Below, in pieces: positions 17,554 through 25,781 of a DNA stretch of 26,007 nucleotides (position 1 is its first letter; the number at the start of each line of letters is the position of its first letter). Made by a program: the position numbers and the translations under genes. The notes beneath the pieces were generated by a model. The model did not search any database and was not told where the DNA came from. It saw nothing but the letters and a program-made list of their open reading frames with translations. Origin of the DNA: CAYHWE01 sp964360445 (lineage in GTDB: Bacteria > Patescibacteriota > Patescibacteriia > Patescibacteriales > JAKAJF01); the NCBI GenBank assembly GCA_964360445.1, contig CAYHWE010000011.1:1-26007 (forward strand), read 5' to 3'.

Positions 17554-18153
17554 ATGTTTGACGATCTGAACAAAAATGTCCAAGAAGGGCAGGAAGAAAA
17601 TTCTCAGGGTCCAAAACCGATAGAGGATATTTTTTCCAACACCGACGCGGCAAAGAAAGAGAAGCCGGCCGTTTTCCAGCCGAAAATGGAAACAGCGGAA
17701 CAGTTCGCAATTGAAGATGAACGTCCGGGGCTGGATAAAAGATATTTTGTCCTCGGAGCTTTGATCTTGGGCCTGATAACTGTTGGCGCGGGCGGAGTTT
17801 ATTTTTATAAGAATTTTGCCGGCAAGACCGCGACCGTCCAAGCGCCGGAAGGACAGGATCAGAATATGGAGCCGGCCGCTGAAAATAAAGATACGGGCAA
17901 CGCGGCCGTGAATACGAACGTGATTCCGGATCAAGACCATGACGGATTGAGCGATGAAGAAGAAAGGGGCTTGGGGATGGATTCAAACAATATCGATTCC
18001 GATGATGATGGACTTTTTGATCGGGAAGAGGTAAAGGTTTATAAGACAAATCCGCTGAAAACGGATACTGACGGAGACGGATTCTTGGACGGCAATGAAG
18101 TAAAGAGCGGCTACAATCCGAACGGAGCCGGAAAATTATTCGAAATAAAATAA
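17554..18153 (+). CDS. Membrane-anchored protein with C-terminal thrombospondin type 3 calcium repeats
   Basis: The 199 residues consist of an acidic cytoplasmic region of about 62 residues, one transmembrane helix (about 64-86, YFVLGALILGLITVGAGGVYF), a low-complexity linker, and three Asp-rich motifs. The motifs are DQDHDGLSDEEE (126), DSDDDGLFDREE (148) and DTDGDGFLDGNE (171), matching thrombospondin type 3 repeats that bind calcium outside the cell. There is no signal peptide; the positive DKR before the helix fits an N-in orientation. It starts 5 nt after the giant pilin-Ig gene with no SD, so it is cotranscribed. A specific role is not recognisable; an accessory of the surface structure is inferred from position. 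Confidence 0.85.
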   Translation: MFDDLNKNVQEGQEENSQGPKPIEDIFSNTDAAKKEKPAVFQPKMETAEQFAIEDERPGLDKRYFVLGALILGLITVGAGGVYFYKNFAGKTATVQAPEGQDQNMEPAAENKDTGNAAVNTNVIPDQDHDGLSDEEERGLGMDSNNIDSDDDGLFDREEVKVYKTNPLKTDTDGDGFLDGNEVKSGYNPNGAGKLFEIK

Positions 18154-18156
18154 AGT

Positions 18157-19281
18157 ATGCTTCAGGACGATAAAAAAATAACAGGTGAGGGCGTGAAAGA
18201 GGCTGATAATATCTTGGATGAGGTTGAAATTTATTCGATGCCGGAAAGTTTCCGCCTGTCTTACCATAAAGTTAATGCCGCAAAAAAAACCGGCCTAGTT
18301 ATCATAATCGCGGGCAGCCTGTTTTTTATCGCCTTGTCCGTCGTCGCTTATTACTATTTTTTCATGAAAAAGCCGGCGGAAATTCCGCAGGAAAATCAAA
18401 GGCAGGAAGCGCCGGCGGCCCAGGAAAAAAAGGAACAGGCTTCATCAACGGCTAAAGATATAATACCCGAAGCCAAGCTGGAAACGCCGAAAGAAGCATA
18501 CTTGAGATTGAGACGTAGCGCCGTTTCTTCATTATTGAGCGTGCCCGGGTTGGAAGAAATCGGTGAAATCACGGAAGAGATGAATGTCGGTTCATCAACA
18601 GCTGTTCTGAAAATTAAAACGAAAAAACTGGACAGGGATGGACTGGTCACCATGGCCTTTGACAAAGAATGGAGGATAACCGGAGAAAACTGGACAGAAT
18701 CCGCATCTTCGACGCCATCCGTATCGACGGATTTCCAGCCAAGCCGGGATTCTGACAGCGACGGCCTGTCCGATAAGGAGGAGGATCTACTGGGATTGGA
18801 TAAGAACAATAAAGACAGCGACGGCGATACATATGCCGATTTCAGCGAGATGGCGAATTCTTACAACCCGGCCGGAGATGGAAAATTATCGGAAAACGCA
18901 AAAATAAAACAGTATGCCGGCAAAGTATTTTCCTACAACGTCCTTTATCCGGCCGCGTGGACAGTCAATGCCGCGGGCGGGGATGAGTCGATAATGATAA
19001 AATCTCCGGACAACCAATTTTTCCAGATTATTGTCCAGCCTAACGCCGACAAGGATGATATCCGGTCCTGGTATGGAAAGCAGTTCGATGAAAAGAAGAC
19101 GGCCGCTTTATCCGGAGATGATTGGGAGGGCATAGAGAGCGACGACGGCCTGATCGTTTACGCGACCGACAGCAAGCGCAATTTCATTTTTACGCTTACT
19201 TACAACCCGGGCGAAAATGAATATCTGGATTATATGGGGATGTTCCGAATAATGATTAAAAATCTGAACATCGCAAATTGA
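18157..19281 (+). CDS. Membrane-anchored protein with calcium repeats and a PsbP-like C-terminal domain
   Basis: The 374 residues consist of a cytoplasmic tail, one transmembrane helix (about 46-69, GLVIIIAGSLFFIALSVVAY) and a Pro/Glu/Ala-rich linker. A small alpha/beta region follows (about 108-178, KEAYLRLRRSAVSSLLSVPG to WRITGENW). Next come thrombospondin type 3-like motifs DSDSDGLSDKEE and DSDGDTYADFSE (about 197-229), then a C-terminal domain (about 250-372) starting FSYNVLYPAAWTVN that resembles the PsbP/DcrB-like fold found in bacterial lipoproteins. It begins 3 nt after the preceding calcium-repeat gene, with which it shares layout, and its stop TGA overlaps the ybeY start (TGATG). 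Function is unknown. Confidence 0.8.
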   Translation: MLQDDKKITGEGVKEADNILDEVEIYSMPESFRLSYHKVNAAKKTGLVIIIAGSLFFIALSVVAYYYFFMKKPAEIPQENQRQEAPAAQEKKEQASSTAKDIIPEAKLETPKEAYLRLRRSAVSSLLSVPGLEEIGEITEEMNVGSSTAVLKIKTKKLDRDGLVTMAFDKEWRITGENWTESASSTPSVSTDFQPSRDSDSDGLSDKEEDLLGLDKNNKDSDGDTYADFSEMANSYNPAGDGKLSENAKIKQYAGKVFSYNVLYPAAWTVNAAGGDESIMIKSPDNQFFQIIVQPNADKDDIRSWYGKQFDEKKTAALSGDDWEGIESDDGLIVYATDSKRNFIFTLTYNPGENEYLDYMGMFRIMIKNLNIAN

Positions 19282-19691
19282 TGGTGGAAATAAATAATAC
19301 AACCAAAGAAAGGGTGGATGCGCGCGCGGTGAAAAAGGCGGCTGAAATTTTTTTAGAAAAAAAGAGAAAATCCGGCTATGAAGTTTCCGTCGCTTTTGTC
19401 GGCGATGCGGCCATCAGGAAACTGAACAAGGCTTACCGCGGGATGGACAAAGCTACCGACATCCTGACTTTTGCCGGGGAGGATAAATTTTTGGGCGAGA
19501 TAATCATCGATTACAGGCAGATAAAAAGGCAGGCGAAAGAGCAGGGGCACAGCGCGAAAAAAGAATTGATTTTTATCTTGATCCACGGCCTGTTCCATCT
19601 GTTGGGATATGAGGATGATGCGGAAAAAGACAGGTTGCATATGATCAAGATAGGGCAGAAATTTATAGATAGGAATTTACAAGAAATATAG
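19281..19691 (+). CDS. ybeY: Endoribonuclease/rRNA maturation factor YbeY, third metal ligand replaced
   Basis: YbeY is a metal-dependent RNase involved in 16S 3'-end maturation and ribosome quality control. It has 136 residues from the ATG at 19281; an in-frame TTG just before it is unnecessary. Family blocks: VAFVGDAAIRKLNKAYRGMDKATDILTF, with the conserved Arg, LGEIIIDY, and the metal motif HGLFHLLGYEDD. The canonical motif is HGxLHLxGYDH; here the third His is Asp, while both other His remain. Asp can replace a His metal ligand in related zinc-site folds, so activity is possible but altered. The start overlaps the previous stop by one base. Confidence 0.93.
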   Translation: MVEINNTTKERVDARAVKKAAEIFLEKKRKSGYEVSVAFVGDAAIRKLNKAYRGMDKATDILTFAGEDKFLGEIIIDYRQIKRQAKEQGHSAKKELIFILIHGLFHLLGYEDDAEKDRLHMIKIGQKFIDRNLQEI

Positions 19692-19724
19692 TAAACCTGT
19701 TAATGACATTAATTTATTTTTATT

Positions 19725-20084
19725 ATGTTCAGGATCAGACGCTTATTCAAAAGTTTCACTTACGCTTTCCATGGATTGTTCAAGGTTTTGCGCGAAGAAC
19801 AGAATTTGAAGCTGCAGATTATCGCCGGCATTCTGGTCGTCGCCCTGGGAGCGTATTTCAGGATAAGCCATATCGAATGGGCATTGTTATTTTTTGCTGT
19901 TTTTCTGGTGATCCTGATGGAAATAATAAACAGCGCGATTGAAAGGGTTTCCGATGTCCTGAAACCGAGGATCCATAGCTATGTAAAAGAAATAAAAGAC
20001 ATCATGGCGGCGGCAGTGATGATGTCTTCTATACTTGCCGTCATAATCGGGCTGATTATTTTCTATCCCTATTTGTTCAAATAG
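19725..20084 (+). CDS. dgkA: Undecaprenol/diacylglycerol kinase family protein
   Basis: The 119 residues contain three hydrophobic helices and the family signature EIINSAIERVSDVLKPRIHSYVKEIKDIMAAAV. In this motif Glu of EIINSAIE and Lys-Asp of KEIKD are the ATP/metal contacts. In Gram-positive-type relatives the substrate is undecaprenol, which feeds the lipid carrier of cell-wall synthesis; this fits the LCP ligase and division genes nearby. The start at 19725 gives the typical basic N-terminus (FRIRRLFKSFTYAFHGL). No SD is seen in the 33-nt spacer after ybeY. It is the last gene of the operon run. Confidence 0.93.
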   Translation: MFRIRRLFKSFTYAFHGLFKVLREEQNLKLQIIAGILVVALGAYFRISHIEWALLFFAVFLVILMEIINSAIERVSDVLKPRIHSYVKEIKDIMAAAVMMSSILAVIIGLIIFYPYLFK

Positions 20085-20101
20085 GCCGCCCGTGTTATAA
20101 T
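20073..20101 (+). promoter_or_regulatory. Promoter of ftsA
   Basis: -35 TTGTTC (20073-20078, inside the end of dgkA), a 17-nt spacer and a perfect -10 TATAAT (20096-20101), with TG one base before the -10. The predicted start near 20108 gives a leader of about 80 nt. Confidence 0.75.
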
Positions 20102-20127
20102 AGATTTAATTCTAAACAGGAATAATA

Positions 20128-20178
20128 AAAAATAAGAAACAGGAAAGATGCTTCGTATCGGTTCTTTCTCTTATTTTC
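20128..20178 (+). other. Imperfect long hairpin in the ftsA leader
   Basis: AATAAGAAAC...GATGC pairs with GTATC...TCTTATT across a TTC loop: about 17 of 21 positions pair, counting G-U. It ends just before the ftsA ATG and is followed by a T-rich stretch. It may be a leader regulator or a weak terminator for the upstream operon. Confidence 0.4.
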
Positions 20179-20188
20179 TATTGTTGAT

Positions 20189-21451
20189 ATGAGAGATGAT
20201 ATAATCGCCGGCCTTGATATCGGTTCAAATGCTATCAGGCTGGTTGTCGGTCAAAAAATTTATTCACATTCAGGTCCCCAATTGCAGATCATCGGGGCTG
20301 TTGAGGTACCTTCATCCGGAATCAACAGGGGCGCGGTCAACAGCATCGAGGATACCACATCCGCGATTTCGGCCTGCATTGAAAAAGCGGAAAGGCTGAT
20401 CGGCGTCCCGATCGAGAGCGTATGGGCAAGCATCAACGGCCCTCACATCAAATGCGAAAGAAGCAAGGGCGTGGTGGCGGTCAGCAAGAGCGATGGCGAG
20501 ATTACGGAAGACGATGTGGCAAGGGCGATCGAGGCGGCAAGGGCGTTATCTGTCCCGCCTAACTATGAAATCCTGCATGTCATCCCGGTCAAATTTACCG
20601 TTGACAACCAGGAAGATATCAAAGATCCGATCGGAATGACCGGTATCAGATTGGAAGTGGAGACATTGATTATCCAAGGCCTTTCCAGCCAGATCAAAAA
20701 TCTGACTAAAGCGATTTACAGAACCGGTCTTGAAATCGAAGATCTTGTATCTTCCCCTTTGGCTGCGGCCGAAGCGGTAGTCGGACCGAAACAGAAAGAA
20801 TTGGGCGCCGCCTTAGTCAACATCGGTTCGTCCACATCCAGCATCGCCGTTTTTGAAGAGGGCGAAATATTGCATACCGCAGTCATCCCGATCGGTTCCG
20901 AACATATCACTTCGGATGTAGCCATCGGCCTCCGTTGCCCGATCAATTTAGCGGAAAAGATAAAGATAGAATTCGGCAGCGCCAAGCCGGACCAGTTCGG
21001 CAAGAAAGACGAGATCGATATCAGCGAATTGGCGGAAGAAGAGGGATTGGGCTCCGAACTGAAAATAATTTCTCAAAAATATGTTTCCGAAATCATAGAA
21101 GCCAGGGCGGAGGAAATTTTTGAAAAGATCGACAATGAATTCAAGAAGATAGAACGTTCCGGGATGTTGCCGGCCGGAGTATTCCTGATCGGCAGCGGAT
21201 CAAAGCTGAACAATATCGTCGATGCCGCGAAGGAAAGATTAAGATTGCCGGTCGCGATCGGAGCCAACAAGAATCTGAGCTCTGTCATCGACAAGGTTAA
21301 CGACCCCGGATTCCTGACGGCGCTGGGTCTCGTTGTCTGGGGCAACCAGCTGACAAAAGGCAGACGGGCGGGCCTTAAATTTCCGGGCAGCGACGCAGTG
21401 GATAAGTCAGTAGAGAAAATAAAGAAATGGTTTTCTTCTTTTATGCCCTAG
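20189..21451 (+). CDS. ftsA: Cell division protein FtsA
   Basis: FtsA is an actin-like ATPase that tethers FtsZ to the membrane. The 420 residues start MRDDIIAGLDIGSNAIRLVVG (phosphate-1 motif), followed by the SHS2 (1C) domain, the NIGSSTSSIAVFEEGE phosphate-2 block, and VFLIGSGSKLNNIVD (adenosine motif). A short C-terminal amphipathic helix (VEKIKKWFSSFMP) matches the membrane-targeting tail. It lies upstream of ftsZ in the normal order. It has a promoter at 20073-20101 and no SD. Confidence 0.97.
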   Translation: MRDDIIAGLDIGSNAIRLVVGQKIYSHSGPQLQIIGAVEVPSSGINRGAVNSIEDTTSAISACIEKAERLIGVPIESVWASINGPHIKCERSKGVVAVSKSDGEITEDDVARAIEAARALSVPPNYEILHVIPVKFTVDNQEDIKDPIGMTGIRLEVETLIIQGLSSQIKNLTKAIYRTGLEIEDLVSSPLAAAEAVVGPKQKELGAALVNIGSSTSSIAVFEEGEILHTAVIPIGSEHITSDVAIGLRCPINLAEKIKIEFGSAKPDQFGKKDEIDISELAEEEGLGSELKIISQKYVSEIIEARAEEIFEKIDNEFKKIERSGMLPAGVFLIGSGSKLNNIVDAAKERLRLPVAIGANKNLSSVIDKVNDPGFLTALGLVVWGNQLTKGRRAGLKFPGSDAVDKSVEKIKKWFSSFMP

Positions 21452-21486
21452 TGTATACAATAATTATACACCCTAACTGGGGAGTA

Positions 21487-21514
21487 TTGTTTTTTTTCGG
21501 GAGTGATATATAAT
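21487..21514 (+). promoter_or_regulatory. Promoter of ftsZ
   Basis: -35 TTGTTT (21487-21492), a 16-nt spacer and -10 TATAAT (21509-21514). The leader of about 70 nt contains a small AAAGCAA/TTGCTTT inverted pair (about 21541-21570). Confidence 0.55.
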
Positions 21515-21591
21515 TGAAATAAGAGTCCTAACCAATCAAGAAAGCAAAAAAGCATAAGAATAAGTTGCTTTATTGTTTTATCGTGAAATAT

Positions 21592-22782
21592 ATGGCAGAA
21601 GTAAAACCAGCTATTGAAACATTCGCCAAGATCAAAGTCATTGGCGTCGGAGGATCAGGAGGAAGCGCGGTAAATCGTATGATTGACGCGGGAATCAAGG
21701 GCGTTGAATTTATCGCTGTCAATACGGATGTTCAGGCTTTGCACTATAATAAGGCCGCGAAGAAACTGCACATAGGAAAAACTATAACCCGCGGACTGGG
21801 AGCCGGTATGAATCCGGAAGTCGGAGGCCATGCCGCCCAGGAGTCGCAGAATGAAATCAGAGACCTGCTGAAAGATACCGATATGGTTTTCGTGACCTGC
21901 GGTTTGGGCGGAGGGACAGGAACAGGCGCTGCTCCGATCGTGGCGGAAATCGCCCGCGACCTTGGCGCTCTGACTGTTGCCGTCGTTACCAAGCCGTTCG
22001 CCTTCGAAGGCGCGCAAAGAAAAAATATCGCGGAAAGAGGACTGATGGAATTGACTGATAAGGTTGATACGATAATCACCATCCCTAATGATAAATTATT
22101 ACAAGTGATCGATAAGAAAACTTCATTGCTCGACGCATTCATGGTCGTTGATGAGATTTTGAGGCAGGGCGTCCAGGGCATCGCTGAACTTATTACCATT
22201 CCAGGTTTGATCAACGTCGACTTTGCCGATGTGAAAGCGGTCATGGCGAATACCGGCAGCGCGTTGATGGGTATCGGCGAGGCATCCGGCGAGAATAAGG
22301 CGATCGAAGCGGCGAAAGCGGCGATCAATTCTCCTTTGCTGGAAATGTCGATCGAGGGCGCGAAAGGCATCCTGTTCACGATCACGGGCGGTCCGAATCT
22401 TGCTATGGCTGAAGTGAATGAAGCGGCGAAAGTGATTACCGCTTCCGCGGATGAAGACGCGAAGATCATTTTCGGCACGGTCATCAATGAAAAAATGAAA
22501 GATGAGATAAAAGTTACGGTTGTCGCGACCGGCTTCGGGAATAAAGGTTCTGTGCCAAGGGAAAGAGAAGCTATCAGCAATGAAAGATACGTCCCGACTT
22601 CATTCGTAGCCGAGGAAGAAAAAAGAGAAGACCGCTTCAATCTGGAAAAGAAGAAGAGCAAGATTTCTCCGATAAAACAGGCGCAGCTCGAACCGGCCCA
22701 GAAAAAGGGCGCGGTGAATAATACTGTTGAAGATGATGACGAGCTTGGCATCCCGGCGTTTATTAGGAAAAAAATGATGTAA
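21592..22782 (+). CDS. ftsZ: Cell division GTPase FtsZ
   Basis: FtsZ is the tubulin-like GTPase that forms the division ring. It has 396 residues from ATG 21592. I chose this over the upstream in-frame start at 21565 because MAEVKPAIETFAKIKVIGVGG is the standard N-terminus. Motifs: GVGGSGGSAVNRM, the tubulin signature GGGTGTG (about 106-112), NVDFADVK (T7 loop), and the C-terminal peptide DDELGIPAFIRKKMM that binds FtsA, after a short charged linker. It is terminated at 22794-22823. Confidence 0.98.
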   Translation: MAEVKPAIETFAKIKVIGVGGSGGSAVNRMIDAGIKGVEFIAVNTDVQALHYNKAAKKLHIGKTITRGLGAGMNPEVGGHAAQESQNEIRDLLKDTDMVFVTCGLGGGTGTGAAPIVAEIARDLGALTVAVVTKPFAFEGAQRKNIAERGLMELTDKVDTIITIPNDKLLQVIDKKTSLLDAFMVVDEILRQGVQGIAELITIPGLINVDFADVKAVMANTGSALMGIGEASGENKAIEAAKAAINSPLLEMSIEGAKGILFTITGGPNLAMAEVNEAAKVITASADEDAKIIFGTVINEKMKDEIKVTVVATGFGNKGSVPREREAISNERYVPTSFVAEEEKREDRFNLEKKKSKISPIKQAQLEPAQKKGAVNNTVEDDDELGIPAFIRKKMM

Positions 22783-22793
22783 GCTCAAATATT

Positions 22794-22831
22794 AAAAACC
22801 TACTTTTTCTGAAGTAGGTTTTTTGTTTTTT
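22794..22831 (+). terminator. Intrinsic terminator after ftsZ
   Basis: A 12-bp stem (22794-22805 with 22812-22823), loop TTTCTG, followed by a T-run. Confidence 0.9.
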
Positions 22832-22919
22832 TTATTGTCATTGACAACATGGGTTTATGTTTTTCTCATAAAAATTTTATCAATATATGGTAGAATGAGT
22901 GAGTGAAAAAGACAAAGAT

Positions 22920-22948
22920 TTGACGTTCGATTTTTGTTCGCTTATAAT
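22920..22948 (+). promoter_or_regulatory. Promoter of recQ, short leader
   Basis: -35 TTGACG (22920-22925), a 17-nt spacer and a perfect -10 TATAAT (22943-22948). Transcription would start about 8 bases before the recQ ATG at 22963, again leaving no SD. Confidence 0.8.
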
Positions 22949-22962
22949 GAAAATATAATTCC

Positions 22963-25117
22963 ATGAAAAAACTCCTAAAACAATATTTCGGTTACGATGA
23001 ATTCCGTCCTCTGCAGGAGGAAATCATCAACCATGTCCTCGGACAGAAAGATTCTTTTGTTTTGATGCCCACCGGGGGCGGCAAATCGCTTTGCTACCAG
23101 TTGCCGGCGTTGAAATTCCCCGGCCTTACTCTTGTCATCTCCCCGTTGATCGCCTTGATGAAAGACCAGGTGGACGCGCTGCAGGCTTGCGGCGTTAAGG
23201 CGGAGTTCATAAACTCGACCCTGACCCCGGCGGAAATCAACGAAATCTGCGTGCGGGTGAAAAATTATGAAATCAAGATCCTGTATGTTGCGCCGGAAAG
23301 ATTCGCCTTGAAAGATTTCCAAGAATTTTTGAAAACATTGAATATCAACCTGATCGCCATCGATGAGGCTCATTGTATTTCCGAATGGGGGCATGACTTC
23401 CGTCCTGACTACCGCAATTTGAGCCTTTTGAAAAAGCTTTTCCCGTCCGTCCCGCTCATAGCCCTTACGGCGACAGCGACGCAAAAGGTGCGCGAAGATA
23501 TCCTGAATCAGCTAGGGCTCAGGAGTCCGCGCGTTTTCATTTCCAGCTTCAACCGCAAGAACCTCAATTTGAGCGTCATCGAGAAAAAAAAGGCGTTCCC
23601 GAAATTGCTCGGCTTGATCAATAAATACAAGAACGAATCCGCCATCATCTATTGCTTTTCCCGCAAAGAAACCGAGGAGATCGCCGAGAATCTGAAATTG
23701 AACAAGATCAATGCCCGCGCTTACCACGCCGGATTGGAAACGAACGAACGGAAATTGGTCCAGGAGTTATTCATCAAAGACAAGATCGATGTCATTGTCG
23801 CCACGATCGCGTTCGGCATGGGTATCGACAAGCCGGATGTCCGGTTGGTCGCCCATTACACCTATCCGAAAACGCTCGAAGGCTATTATCAGGAAATCGG
23901 CCGCGCCGGCCGAGACGGGCTGCCGAGCGAGTGCGTCATGTTCTACACCTACGCCGATACGCGCAAACATGAGTTTTTTATGAATCAGATGGAGGACGCC
24001 TTGCGGGAACGGGCGCGGGAAAAATTGAGTGAGATGCTGAATTTCGCCGAGCTCATGTCTTGCCGTAAAAAATATTTGTTGAAATATTTCGGTGAAGAAA
24101 TGAAAGAGGATAGCTGCGGAGCCTGCGATTTCTGTCTGGCGGACAAAGAGATGTTCGACGCGACAACGATCACGAAAAAAATTCTCTCTGCCCTGATCAG
24201 GACGGAAAACCGTTTCGGCAAGAATTATATCGTCGNNNNNNNNNNTCGAAGTCTTGTTGGGCAAGAAGAGCCAGCGCATCTTGCGCAATAACCACGAAAA
24301 GCTTTCCGTCTTCGGGATCGTTAATGATTTCTCGGAAAACAGTCTGGGGCAGATCATAAACCAATTGATCAATCTGAGCTATATCGTGAAAAGCGAAGGC
24401 GAATATCCGACTTTGGTCATAACGAAAAAGGGGATGGAATTCCTTCGGGAAAACAAGAAACTGGAAATGCCGAAATTGAAGGCCGAGGCGGTCGAAGGTG
24501 TCCGTACGAAAAAGGGCAGTCTGGATTTTAATCCGGATCTGTTCAATAGTTTAAGGATCCTGCGCAAAGAGCTTGCCGATAAGGCGAACGTACCGCCGTT
24601 CGTCATCTTTGGCGACACCTCGCTCCAGGAAATGGCCTATTATTTCCCGAAAGACAAAGACCAGTTCGCGCGCATAAGCGGCGTCGGCGCAAAAAAGCTC
24701 GAGCAGTTCGGCGAGACATTCTTGCATGCTATCAATACTTTCGCCAAAGCGCGGGGCATTTCCCCGGTCGCCATCCCGGAAAAAGGGCAAGAAGAGCCTA
24801 TGGTCCAGATGAAAAGGCAGTCGCCGGTTTTCTACACGAAGACAAGGGAATTACTTTTAAAAAAAATCCCGATCGACCGGATCGCGAAGAATCAGGACCT
24901 GCAACAATCGACCATAGTCAACCATATCGAAAAGCTGATTGACGGCGGCGAAAGGCTTGATCTCTTATACTTGAAATTACCCCAAGACCGCTACGAAGCG
25001 ATGAAAAAAGCGTTTGAAGAATGCGGAGATGAAAAACTGAAACCGGTTTTTGAATACCTGGGTGAAAAATATTCTTATGATGAATTGCGGTTGGTCCGGG
25101 TTTTGATGCGAGTGTGA
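22963..25117 (+). CDS. recQ: ATP-dependent DNA helicase RecQ (interrupted by a scaffold gap)
   Basis: RecQ is a 3'-5' helicase of recombination repair. The parts on both sides of the N-run at 24236-24245 form one protein of about 713 residues. Domains: Q motif FRPLQEEII; Walker A PTGGGKS; DEAH box IDEAHCISEWGHDFR; motif VI QEIGRAGRDG; zinc-binding Cys residues in SCRKKY...DSCGACDFC; winged helix after the gap (YIV...LLGKKSQRI); HRDC domain (about 24520-24745, FNSLRILRKELADKANVPPF); and a C-terminal helix-turn-helix (TRELLLKKIPIDRIAKNQDL). Joining the flanks on their shared TCG gives IVEVLLGKKSQRI in frame, the length expected for RecQ. Confidence 0.95.
24236..24245. other. Scaffold gap (10 N) inside recQ
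   Basis: The left flank ends GTCG and the right flank begins TCGAAGTC. Collapsing the N-run on the shared TCG restores one frame (Ile-Val-Glu-Val-Leu-Leu-Gly) matching the RecQ winged-helix start. The gap is probably of zero length. Confidence 0.85.
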
Positions 25118-25119
25118 TT

Positions 25120-25215
25120 TTTGCCCCCGCGGATATTGGGGGTGCGGGGGGTTTCTCCCTCTCCTTGGCAAGGAGAGGGCCAGCCAGCGCAGGCCGGCCG
25201 GGGGGTGGTGGGGGG
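25120..25215. repeat. GC-rich dispersed repeat downstream of recQ
   Basis: The sequence contains CCCTCTCCTTGGCAAGGAGAGGG, a strong hairpin, followed by a C/G-rich GGCCGGCC stretch and GGGGGGTGGTGGGGGGG. Its composition differs sharply from neighbouring DNA. This hairpin-plus-G-run pattern is a repeat type I know from intergenic regions of many bacteria. The rest of the 308-nt gene-free gap (25216-25425) holds only the palindrome at 25331-25353. Confidence 0.65.
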
Positions 25216-25330
25216 GCGAAACGAGATTAAAGGCAACCCCGGCGCAACTTGTTCCAAAATGGAAACAGTTCAAAAGAAAGTAATAAGATGGTTAAGCGTT
25301 TATTTGGGCGACTAAAGTCTGAAGAGTTTG

Positions 25331-25353
25331 GTATGTGCAAAAATTGCACATAC
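25331..25353. other. Perfect palindrome, possible operator
   Basis: GTATGTGCAA and TTGCACATAC are perfect 10-bp inverted arms around AAA. No T-run follows, so it is not a terminator. It lies about 73 bases upstream of the small unknown gene and could be a dimeric repressor site or an RNA hairpin. Confidence 0.5.
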
Positions 25354-25425
25354 TGCCACTGATGGTGCTCGGGGGTTTATAATTTCTTTAGGAAAAATTT
25401 ATCTGAAAAAGGGTATGATTAAGAT

Positions 25426-25770
25426 ATGGATAATAAAGATAAGATAAGTCTAAAAGGAGATTTCCAAATCCCTATTTATAAAAAACTTCTCTTGAAATTT
25501 TGGCCTAAAATGGCGATGAAAATTTTGGCCCAGGAAATCGGGATTGAAAATATAATTTTTGATAAATTGCACGAAGTTTTTGCTAAAAGCCAAAGAGTAG
25601 ATATCTTTCCCGCTTTTTCCAATTCCCGCGGTTTTATTTTGGTAATAGATAATCAAACTGCTTTATTTTTCTATCAAGACGGAGATAAGTTTGTTTACGA
25701 CGGATTTGAGATGGGCGAATATGAAAAGGGTGATGTTACTGTTTTTGATAGCTTGAGGGGTAATTTTTGA
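25426..25770 (+). CDS. Hypothetical protein, 114 residues
   Basis: I do not recognise this protein. It opens MDNKDKISLKGDFQIPIYKK. The N-terminal half is basic and helical (KKLLLKFWPKMAMKILAQEIG). The C-terminal half alternates hydrophobic and charged residues like a beta-sheet domain (RGFILVIDNQTALFFYQDGDKFVYDGFEMGEYEKGDVTVFD). There is no signal peptide or membrane segment and no Cys. A TATGAT -10-like box (25414-25419) would place the transcript start at the ATG itself, with a poor -35. Lower GC than the recQ region suggests accessory DNA. Being next to a Fic gene and repeats is compatible with a defence or toxin-related role, but nothing in the protein shows it. Confidence 0.65.
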   Translation: MDNKDKISLKGDFQIPIYKKLLLKFWPKMAMKILAQEIGIENIIFDKLHEVFAKSQRVDIFPAFSNSRGFILVIDNQTALFFYQDGDKFVYDGFEMGEYEKGDVTVFDSLRGNF

Positions 25771-25781
25771 ATTTTTAGTGA

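Noticed and set aside
21565..21591. Upstream in-frame start of ftsZ
   Set aside because: The family N-terminus begins at the ATG at 21592; the extra residues are leader sequence.
21744..22751. A 335-codon minus-strand frame opposite ftsZ
   Set aside because: Its composition (Ser, Ala, Pro, Phe-rich) is that of an antisense shadow; ftsZ on the other strand is certain.
24254..25117. A separate HRDC/helix-turn-helix protein
   Set aside because: It is the C-terminal part of recQ, separated only by the 10-N gap.
25121..25315. Small plus-strand frame after recQ
   Set aside because: It translates the GC-rich repeat; no start signal or family pattern.
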